From Ruminococcus sp. CAG:403 (lineage in GTDB: Bacteria; Bacillota; Clostridia; Oscillospirales; Ruminococcaceae), in the NCBI GenBank assembly GCA_000437255.1, contig FR899088.1:4968-25071 (forward strand): 20,104 nt of DNA. The letters are read 5' to 3'. Under the pieces are notes generated by a model that was not told the origin of the DNA, searched no databases, and saw only the letters and a program-made list of their open reading frames with translations. The position numbers and the translations under genes were made by a program. Within the stretch, counting starts at the first letter, position 1, and every line of letters begins with the position of its first letter. Shown piece by piece: positions 14,675-20,104 of this stretch.

Positions 14675-14705
14675 AATGCACCCCTGTTCAATCAGAGGGT
14701 GCATT
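14675..14705 (-). terminator. Hairpin terminator, best read on the minus strand
   Basis: AATGCACCC (14675-14683) pairs with GGGTGCATT (14697-14705), extended by CTG/CAG inside. On the minus strand the stem is followed by TTTGTTT, giving a terminator shape. Confidence 0.6.
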
Positions 14706-14733
14706 GTATCAAAATAAGCGTTTTTAGCCAGAT

Positions 14734-14769
14734 GAAAACCTTGTTCTTCTGAACAAGGTTTTCTTTTTT
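14734..14769 (+). terminator. Strong rho-independent terminator
   Basis: A perfect 13-bp stem (GAAAACCTTGTTC with GAACAAGGTTTTC) spans a four-base TTCT loop and is followed by TTTTTT. It would stop plus-strand transcription coming from the IS region. Confidence 0.85.
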
Positions 14770-14850
14770 CATCTCGGAAGCAAGATGGAACCTCCTACCC
14801 AACAACGATTCGCATGAACAACAGTTTCTATCTTCCACAAAAATCGACAA

Positions 14851-14882
14851 AAAAGTCCGACACCAAGCTGTGTCGGACTTTT
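14851..14882 (-). terminator. Terminator of the mscL transcript
   Basis: AAAAGTCCGACAC (14851-14863) pairs perfectly with GTGTCGGACTTTT (14870-14882) around a six-base loop. On the minus strand the stem ends in TTTTTTGTCG, 35 bases beyond the mscL stop. It can also act on the plus strand, where TTTTTC follows. Confidence 0.85.
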
Positions 14883-14916
14883 TCTTGTTCTTGTTCTTGT
14901 TTTTGAGTTCAATCGA

Positions 14917-15372
14917 TTAGTTCTTTTCTTCCTGCTGGGCTTTCAGCAAATCCCGAATTTCTGCCAGGAGTTCTTCCTCCTTGGTCGGCTTCGGCGGTTC
15001 CTTGGGCTTGTCCTCTTTCTTCCGCCGAAAGGCATTCATCACTTTCACCAGAATAAAGACACAGACAGCCGTCAGCAAGAAGGTAATCACGGCATTGAGG
15101 AAGCTGCCGATTGCAAGAAATGGTTTATTTCCCCACGGAATGGTAACACCCAAGCTGTTGAAATTGACACCTGCCAAAATCATTCCGATAAACGGCATCA
15201 GGATATCATCGACCAATGAGGTCACAATGGCTGTAAACGCCGAGCCGATGATCAGACCGACTGCCATATCCAGCACATTGCCCTTGGAAATAAACTCCTT
15301 AAATTCTCCCAGTACGCCTTTTACGCCGCCGGCAGTTTTATGGAGTGCATCTTTTGTCTTCTTTTGATCCAT
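14917..15372 (-). CDS. mscL: Large-conductance mechanosensitive channel MscL
   Basis: From ATG 15372 this gives 151 residues. The start is set by a strong AAGGAGGTG ribosome binding site nine bases upstream. MscL is a homopentameric membrane pore that opens under membrane tension and releases solutes on osmotic downshock. The N-terminal amphipathic segment EFKEFISKGNVLDMAVGLII leads into the pore-lining helix (GSAFTAIVTSLVDDILMPFI). A periplasmic loop (NFNSLGVTIPWGNKPFLAIG) and the second helix (FLNAVITFLLTAVCVFILVK) follow. The C-terminal cytoplasmic bundle is charged (KEEELLAEIRDLLKAQQEE). An extra ~18-residue N-terminal extension makes it slightly longer than average. It lies 69 bases downstream of the carboxypeptidase gene and is probably co-transcribed with it. 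Confidence 0.95.
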   Translation of the reverse strand: MDQKKTKDALHKTAGGVKGVLGEFKEFISKGNVLDMAVGLIIGSAFTAIVTSLVDDILMPFIGMILAGVNFNSLGVTIPWGNKPFLAIGSFLNAVITFLLTAVCVFILVKVMNAFRRKKEDKPKEPPKPTKEEELLAEIRDLLKAQQEEKN

Positions 15373-15441
15373 GGACTTCTTCACCTCCTTTTGCAAAACA
15401 GGATGCACCGGTTACAGCAATCCCGTTGTTTCAAATTCCGA

Positions 15442-16596
15442 TCATTCTGAAGCAGACACTTCCGAATCCGATGCATCTGCCGGTTCGGATTCCGCTTCAG
15501 CGGTCGACTCTGATTCTGCTGCGCTGTCCGTAGAACTGTCCGCAGCGCTGTCAAAGGATTGAATTTCACCGGTATCTACTGTTACAATATAGCCATCCTT
15601 GTTGTTGCCGGAGATGGTATAGGAGGCATTGGTCGGAATCAGGGCATAGGTGCCGTCTGCACTCATATCCGCCGGCACAAAATAAACCTGATACAATTCC
15701 CCGTCCCAATTTTCAATGGTCAGCGGATTCTCTGCGGAATACTGCCGCAGAGAATCCAGGTATTCTTCCAGGCAGAGGTCATGCTCCGTCATATAGGTTG
15801 CATGCGGCTGTCCCACATAGCGGTAATGCCAGGGCTCCGGCTCAATTCCGGTAATCGGCTGCTTCTGCTCGGTATAACGCAGAACAAAGCCGTACTTGGC
15901 ACAATTCTCATTGATCCAGGCGTAATCGCCGGTACCGTCATAATCTGCCAGCACGCCGTCTGTGAACAGCGACAGGTCTACCGCATAGCCGCTTTCGTGT
16001 TCGCTATGCCCCGGCAGAGAAACACGGGAGGAAGAATCGGCGCCGGTTTGCTGCAAATCCTCATCATACAGCCCCTGCTGCTCCTCTTTCGTGCGGTATC
16101 CGCTGATTACAATAATATCATCACGTCCGCTTGCAACATAGAACGCATCCATCAGCGCATTGAATCCGCTCACTGCCTCTTCCCGCAGCATCATTTCCGT
16201 GCCGCTCAGGTGGTAGTGATCGGTTTTCTTTTCATATAAGTTCACCAGATCGGTTTCCTGTCCGCTGTGATACTCTGTATCATTGTTGACCAGGATCAGA
16301 TCACCGGAATAAACGGCATCCGTTTTCACGAATACATTGTCATACACCGACTGATCGCCTTCTGCCTCAGGCTGAGAGGATTCCTCCCCGGATGCTGCAA
16401 GCAGCGTACTGCTTTCCAGCATGTCAATTTTTTCAAAACTGCTCCCCACACGATAAAGATAAAACCCAACTGTTCCCACTACCGCAAGAGACAAAAAAAG
16501 ATCCAATGCCACCAATCCGGCACGTACCGAATGTTCTGGCTTCTGCCCCTTTGCTTTTTCTGCCTGTTTCTGATTCATTGTTTGCTTATTTGCCAT
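15442..16596 (-). CDS. Membrane-anchored D-alanyl-D-alanine carboxypeptidase, VanY type
   Basis: From ATG 16596 (GGGAGG upstream) this gives 384 residues. A cytoplasmic basic stretch is followed by one membrane anchor at about 24-48 (GLVALDLFLSLAVVGTVGFY), so the enzyme faces the cell wall. The peptidase M15B/VanY domain is at about 140-265. SGYRTKEEQQ (from 165) binds the peptide; SLPGHSEHESGYAVDL supplies His200 and Asp207, and PEPWHYRYV supplies His257 as zinc ligands. Such enzymes remove the terminal D-Ala of peptidoglycan stem peptides. The domain is followed by about 75 residues of unknown fold and a 42-residue Ser/Ala/Glu/Asp-rich tail. No vanH, vanA or vanX is nearby, so this is probably a housekeeping wall enzyme rather than glycopeptide resistance. 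Confidence 0.9.
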   Translation of the reverse strand: MANKQTMNQKQAEKAKGQKPEHSVRAGLVALDLFLSLAVVGTVGFYLYRVGSSFEKIDMLESSTLLAASGEESSQPEAEGDQSVYDNVFVKTDAVYSGDLILVNNDTEYHSGQETDLVNLYEKKTDHYHLSGTEMMLREEAVSGFNALMDAFYVASGRDDIIVISGYRTKEEQQGLYDEDLQQTGADSSSRVSLPGHSEHESGYAVDLSLFTDGVLADYDGTGDYAWINENCAKYGFVLRYTEQKQPITGIEPEPWHYRYVGQPHATYMTEHDLCLEEYLDSLRQYSAENPLTIENWDGELYQVYFVPADMSADGTYALIPTNASYTISGNNKDGYIVTVDTGEIQSFDSAADSSTDSAAESESTAEAESEPADASDSEVSASE

Positions 16597-16680
16597 GATA
16601 ACCTCCCATTGCATGCAGCATGGAACCGCCGCACCACGTATCGTAAAGGAACCGACTGCCAAAACGGCAAGTTCTTTTTT

Positions 16681-16709
16681 ATTATAGCACACCTTTTCCC
16701 AAATTGGAA
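16681..16709 (-). promoter_or_regulatory. Promoter of the carboxypeptidase-mscL pair
   Basis: On the minus strand, TTCCAA (16709-16704), a 17-bp spacer and TATAAT (16686-16681) are present, with an extended -10 TGC just before TATAAT. Transcription would begin near 16674, about 78 bases before the ATG. Confidence 0.6.
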
Positions 16710-16821
16710 TATCTTTTTTTCATTTTTGTGATATTTTACAGGAAAACCCATTCTTTTTTTATCATGTTGTTCGTAAATTGAGCGATTTCCTAAAACTTTT
16801 TGTGAAATAAAGAAAAAGGGT

Positions 16822-16849
16822 TTGAATTTTCTGCAAAATATGGTATAAT
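16822..16849 (+). promoter_or_regulatory. Promoter of the phoH-ybeY-era-recO operon
   Basis: TTGAAT (16822-16827), a 16-bp spacer and TATAAT (16844-16849) are present, with an extended -10 (TGG before TATAAT). The ATG at 16886 lies about 30 bases past the expected start point. Confidence 0.65.
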
Positions 16850-16885
16850 GATCTTACTATCATGTTTCTAGGAAAGGACAACTTC

Positions 16886-17884
16886 ATGGCGGAAAATCTC
16901 ATTTCCATTTCAAATCCGGCGCAGCTGCAAACCATTTGCGGCAGCTTTGACGCGAATTTAAAACAAATTGAGCAGACGTTACAGGTTTCCATCGTATGCC
17001 GTGGGGAAACCATCAAAATCACCGGCTCCCAGGCAGGCGCTGATTTGGCAGAAGCTGTCCTGCGTTCCCTGGCGCAGCTGGCGGATACCGGACAGCTCAT
17101 CACCGAGCAAACCGTACGGTATACGCTGGATCTGGTTGCCAGCGGACAGGGGGAGCAAATCGCCGCCCTCACCGAAGGCGGCGTTTGCGTTACCGCAACC
17201 GGAAAAGTGGTTCGTGCCAAAACAGTCGGCCAGCAAAAGTATGTCGATGCCATTCGAAAGAACACCATCGTATTCGGAATCGGCCCCGCCGGAACCGGAA
17301 AAACGTACCTGGCGGTTGCAATGGCAGTCAAAGCGTTTAAGCGCCATGAAGTAGACCGCATCATTCTCACCCGTCCGGCTGTGGAAGCAGGCGAAAAACT
17401 GGGATTCTTACCGGGAGATCTGCAAAACAAAGTGGATCCTTACCTGCGTCCGCTGTATGACGGTCTGTTTGAAATGATGGGCGCCGAATCCTTCCAGCGC
17501 CACATGGAGCGCGGCTCCATCGAAGTGGCACCGCTGGCGTATATGCGCGGGCGTACCCTAGAGCATGCTTTTATCATCCTGGATGAGGCGCAGAACACCA
17601 CCTCCGAACAGATGAAGATGTTCCTGACCCGTCTGGGAGAAAACAGCAAAATGGTCATCACCGGCGATCTGACGCAGATTGACCTGCCGGAAAAAAAGAA
17701 AAGCGGTCTTTTCCATGCAACCAAAATTCTACGAAATATTCACGATATTTCCATTTTGGAATTCACGCAAAAGGACGTTGTGCGACATAAATTGGTTCAA
17801 GATATTATTCGGGCTTATGAAAAAGCCGATACATTAAAGGGGGATCCGCACCATGCCGAAAGTCAAAGTAATGGTAAAAAATAA
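16886..17884 (+). CDS. phoH: PhoH-like ATPase
   Basis: From ATG 16886 (AGGAAAGG upstream) this gives 332 residues; an in-frame ATG at 16862 has no ribosome binding site. An N-terminal KH-like region (ISNPAQLQTICGSFDANLKQ) precedes the PhoH ATPase domain. Walker A is GPAGTGKTY at about residue 133 and Walker B is FIILDEAQNTT at about 230. Helicase-like segments RPAVEAGEKLGFLPGDLQNK and VITGDLTQIDLP are also present. PhoH proteins are cytoplasmic ATPases linked to RNA metabolism, and in Firmicutes the gene is regularly placed before ybeY and era. Here it overlaps ybeY by 32 bases. The exact substrate of this family is not settled. Confidence 0.93.
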   Translation: MAENLISISNPAQLQTICGSFDANLKQIEQTLQVSIVCRGETIKITGSQAGADLAEAVLRSLAQLADTGQLITEQTVRYTLDLVASGQGEQIAALTEGGVCVTATGKVVRAKTVGQQKYVDAIRKNTIVFGIGPAGTGKTYLAVAMAVKAFKRHEVDRIILTRPAVEAGEKLGFLPGDLQNKVDPYLRPLYDGLFEMMGAESFQRHMERGSIEVAPLAYMRGRTLEHAFIILDEAQNTTSEQMKMFLTRLGENSKMVITGDLTQIDLPEKKKSGLFHATKILRNIHDISILEFTQKDVVRHKLVQDIIRAYEKADTLKGDPHHAESQSNGKK

Positions 17885-18362
17885 TCAGAAAGCAATTAAA
17901 GTGCCTGTGGGCATTCGTATGCTGATCCGACGCTGCTGTCAAGCCGTACTTACTACAGAACATTTTACACAGGATGCCGAAGTCAGCGTTTCCTTTGTCA
18001 GCAATACCGAAATCCGAAACTTAAATAAAATCTACCGCAACAAAGATCGTGTCACCGATGTGCTCTCGTTTCCGCTCGGAAGCGACGGCAAATACGATGT
18101 CAATAAAGTAACCGGCTGCGCCCTGCTGGGCGATGTGGTCATCTCCCTGGAAACTGCCATGAAACAGGCAGAAATCTATGGCCACTCCCTGGAACGGGAA
18201 ATCGGTTTTCTGACCGTACATTCCATGCTGCATCTGCTCGGCTACGATCATGAAACCTCTCCGCTGGAAGAACGCATCATGCGGGAAAAAGAAGAAGCCG
18301 TCCTGAAAGAACTGGGCATTTCTAGAGAAGAAACCTTTGTCACCGAAACAGGGGAAGAATAA
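17853..18362 (+). CDS. ybeY: Endoribonuclease YbeY (rRNA maturation factor)
   Basis: This 169-residue protein has AAAGGGGG before the ATG at 17853, inside the end of phoH. The metal site HSMLHLLGYDHE supplies His123, His127 and His133, which hold a zinc ion in this single-strand endoribonuclease. YbeY takes part in 16S rRNA 3'-end maturation and ribosome quality control. The segment NKIYRNKDRVTDVLSFPLGS is the conserved core before the active site. Length and motif order are normal for the family. The stop is separated from the era ATG by a single base, so the two are closely coupled. Confidence 0.95.
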   Translation: MPKVKVMVKNNQKAIKVPVGIRMLIRRCCQAVLTTEHFTQDAEVSVSFVSNTEIRNLNKIYRNKDRVTDVLSFPLGSDGKYDVNKVTGCALLGDVVISLETAMKQAEIYGHSLEREIGFLTVHSMLHLLGYDHETSPLEERIMREKEEAVLKELGISREETFVTETGEE

Positions 18363-18363
18363 T

Positions 18364-19257
18364 ATGACGAAAACGGTATTTGTGACATTGGCAGGCCGTA
18401 CCAACGCAGGAAAGTCTTCCCTGCTCAATGCCATCATCGGCGAGAAAATTGCCTCTGTCAGTCCAAAATCACAGACCACACGCACCCGCATTACCGGCAT
18501 CAAAACCGTCGGTGAAACCCAGATGGTGTTCATGGATACACCCGGCCTGCACAAACCCAAAAACAAACTCAGCAACCATATGCTGAAAACGGTACAGGAT
18601 TCCATTGTGGATATTGATGCCGTGCTGTTTGTCATGGACTGCACCAAACCAGTAAATGAACAGGAAGAGGAGCTGCTGGCTTCCCTGCATCGGCAGCATA
18701 CGCCGACCATCCTGGTGCTCAACAAGATTGATCTGCTGGAGGACAAAAGCAAGCTCATGGGGCAAATGGCAACGCTGTACAACCGGTACCAGTTCGCTGC
18801 GGTCATCCCCATCAGCGTCCTGCAAAACGACGGCATTGACCTGGTGGAACAGGAAGTCCAGCAGCTCGCCAAGGAAAGTCCGCACTACTTCCCGGACGAT
18901 GCCTTTACCGATCAGCCGGAACGTGTTCTCGCTGCGGAAATGATTCGGGAAAAAATTCTCAACATGCTCCAGGAAGAAGTACCGCACGGCGTTGCAGTTT
19001 CCATTGAACGCATGACGGAGCGGGACGACCGGGACTTACTGGATATCGACGCTGTGATCTACTGCGAACGGGATTCCCACAAGGGCATCCTGATCGGGAA
19101 AAACGGTGCCATGCTGAAGCGCATCTCCAGCGCTGCCCGTGCCGACTTAGAAACATTTTTCCAGATTCAGGTCAATCTGCAATGCTGGGTCAAGGTGAAG
19201 GAAGACTGGAGAAACCGGGAAGGCCTCATCCGCAATTTCGGACTTTCCGAGTCCTAA
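18364..19257 (+). CDS. era: GTPase Era
   Basis: From ATG 18364 (AGGGGAAG upstream) this gives 297 residues, normal for Era. The GTPase motifs are in order: G1 GRTNAGKSS (about residues 9-17), the G2 effector region KSQTTRTRI, G3 DTPGLHKPK, and G4 NKID at about 120-123. The C-terminal KH domain (GILIGKNGAMLKRISSAARA, from about 241) binds the 3' end of 16S rRNA. Era acts in 30S subunit assembly, fitting its position directly after ybeY. The G1 motif has Thr and Ala where GRPNVGKST is more usual; the Lys-Ser nucleotide contacts are kept. Confidence 0.96.
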   Translation: MTKTVFVTLAGRTNAGKSSLLNAIIGEKIASVSPKSQTTRTRITGIKTVGETQMVFMDTPGLHKPKNKLSNHMLKTVQDSIVDIDAVLFVMDCTKPVNEQEEELLASLHRQHTPTILVLNKIDLLEDKSKLMGQMATLYNRYQFAAVIPISVLQNDGIDLVEQEVQQLAKESPHYFPDDAFTDQPERVLAAEMIREKILNMLQEEVPHGVAVSIERMTERDDRDLLDIDAVIYCERDSHKGILIGKNGAMLKRISSAARADLETFFQIQVNLQCWVKVKEDWRNREGLIRNFGLSES

Positions 19258-19328
19258 GAACCCCTGCAAGATATTTCCGCTGATAATCCGGTATTGCGCC
19301 TCACATACTACCGGTGAGGTGACAAGAT

Positions 19329-19520
19329 ATGTATGGATTTGGATGGGAACAATTTTGCAAAACCGGAAAAATAGAAGATTATCTGCACTATCGAGCAGAA
19401 TGGGAAGCCACCCAACACCTGGCAAACAGCAAAGCCCATGACGGAGGTGTCAGGCATGACCACGCGAAAGGGATTCATTCTGCGGGAACGACAGACGGGA
19501 GAAACGGGCAAGTTTATTGA
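19329..19520 (+). CDS. yqzL: YqzL-like small protein between era and recO
   Basis: A GAGGTG ribosome binding site precedes ATG 19329. The first ~26 residues, MYGFGWEQFCKTGKIEDYLH plus YRAEWE, match the pattern of the short YqzL family (aromatic-rich start, then Thr-Gly-x-Ile and Tyr-Leu). YqzL is typically found between era and recO in Firmicutes, and its function is unknown. The reading continues to 63 residues, longer than the roughly 50 usual, and overlaps recO by 65 bases. The overlapping tail (HDGGVRHDHAKGIHSAGTTD) looks non-conserved and may reflect a lost stop codon. Confidence 0.7.
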   Translation: MYGFGWEQFCKTGKIEDYLHYRAEWEATQHLANSKAHDGGVRHDHAKGIHSAGTTDGRNGQVY

Positions 19521-20104
19521 CGTGCTGACCGCAGAAGACGGCGTACTGGAACTGTATGTACGCGGTGCCCGAAAAGCAGCCAGCAAGTCTGGTTCTGTCA
19601 CACAGCTTTATGCATATAGTACCCTTTCCTTTGAAGAGCGAAAGGGTATGCTTTATTTTCAGAGCGGAGAACCGATTCATATTTTTTATGCACTCCGTTC
19701 GCAGTTGTCGCATTTCAGCCTTGCCGCTTATTTTGCAGAACTGATCTGCTATAGCGTACCGCAGCAGCGGCAGGACAATCAAATCCTGCGGCTGCTTTTA
19801 AATACCCTGTATCAACTCACCAAGCCAAATGCCGACCCGAATCTTTTGAAGAGTATCTTTGAGCTCCGGCTCCTGGCAGAGCTTGGACTGATGCCGGATA
19901 TTTTGCTTTGCCGCACCTGCAATGCATTTGAACCGGAACAGCTTGTTTTTTCCGTCCGGGAAGGCTGCTTCTGGTGCGCCGACTGCTACCCAAAGGATGC
20001 ATCGGATGAACTTGCCGTTTCCATGCCAAAAGGTGTCCTGCAAGCCATCCGGCACATTCTGCTGTCTGATTTCCAGCGGCTGTATCAATTCCGGCTGCGG
20101 CCGG
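19456..20104 (+). CDS. recO: DNA repair protein RecO (3' end beyond the window)
   Basis: GGAGGT precedes ATG 19456. The visible 216 residues include the N-terminal OB-fold (KGFILRERQTGETGKFIDVL) and the segment VRGARKAASKSGSVTQLYAY. Then come the helical region FELRLLAELGLMPDILLC and a four-cysteine zinc site (CRTCNAF and CADC). RecO, with RecF and RecR, loads RecA on single-stranded DNA coated by SSB in gap repair. Family length is about 240-260 residues, so only the C-terminal tail is missing at the window edge. The gene is the distal member of the phoH-ybeY-era cluster and starts inside the yqzL-like gene. Confidence 0.93.
   Translation, partial: MTTRKGFILRERQTGETGKFIDVLTAEDGVLELYVRGARKAASKSGSVTQLYAYSTLSFEERKGMLYFQSGEPIHIFYALRSQLSHFSLAAYFAELICYSVPQQRQDNQILRLLLNTLYQLTKPNADPNLLKSIFELRLLAELGLMPDILLCRTCNAFEPEQLVFSVREGCFWCADCYPKDASDELAVSMPKGVLQAIRHILLSDFQRLYQFRLRP

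Larger units (their letters stand above)
14494..14850. other. Gene-free boundary between IS zone and core chromosome
   Basis: The first ~85 bases are the presumed right end of IS3 element B. The rest holds two hairpins, listed separately, and no open frame with coding character. The AT-rich stretch at 14585-14670 shows nothing recognisable. Confidence 0.5.

Noticed and set aside
15442..16596. VanY-type gene as part of a vancomycin-resistance cluster
   Set aside because: No vanR/S/H/A/X-like genes are present. The gene is paired with mscL and carries a plain housekeeping-type promoter.
18021..18872. A 283-codon minus-strand open frame antisense to ybeY and era
   Set aside because: Low-complexity Ser/Arg/Cys-rich translation typical of an antisense shadow. 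Both plus-strand genes have full motif sets.

Overview
The window looks like chromosome from a cellulolytic Ruminococcus-type member of the Oscillospiraceae (Firmicutes). Three things point there: a secreted protein ending in a type I dockerin, the core order phoH-ybeY-era-yqzL-recO, and low-GC Firmicutes-style ribosome binding sites, promoters and terminators. The species cannot be named from the sequence alone.

Positions 1-1534 (minus strand) are a remnant of a prophage tail or fibre module: two coupled structural genes and the first codons of a third. The upstream gene has lost its 5' end at a sharp junction near 1535. Positions 1535-3378 (plus strand) are a small accessory islet. It holds a 5'-truncated low-molecular-weight phosphatase-like gene, a helix-hairpin-helix protein, a frameshifted ADP-ribosyltransferase-like gene that overlaps it by ATGA, and a dual-specificity-phosphatase-like protein with an altered catalytic loop. 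Positions 3828-5309 are a complete-ended but internally deleted IS21-family element with 28-bp terminal inverted repeats.

Positions 5310-8760 hold an 890-residue dockerin protein behind a perfect-consensus promoter (TTGACA, 17 bp, TATAAT), with a roughly 210-nt leader and a terminator. Positions 8808-14580 are an insertion sequence graveyard. A signal-peptide stub is cut by an IS21 remnant, followed by an internally deleted IS256 element, an IS66 tnpC fragment and two IS3-family remnants. Each is broken by truncation, deletion, nonsense codon or homopolymer frameshift, and they abut each other directly.

From about 14670 onward the sequence is ordinary core chromosome. Three hairpins separate the IS zone from a minus-strand vanY-like carboxypeptidase/mscL pair. 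A divergent plus-strand operon follows: phoH, ybeY, era, a yqzL-like small gene, and recO, which runs off the window. That operon covers RNA processing, ribosome maturation and recombinational repair.

I did not find a convincing complete new system. The best candidates for a second look are the phosphatase/ADP-ribosyltransferase islet, the dockerin protein without a visible catalytic domain, and the parallel internal deletions that left short IS21 and IS256 derivatives.
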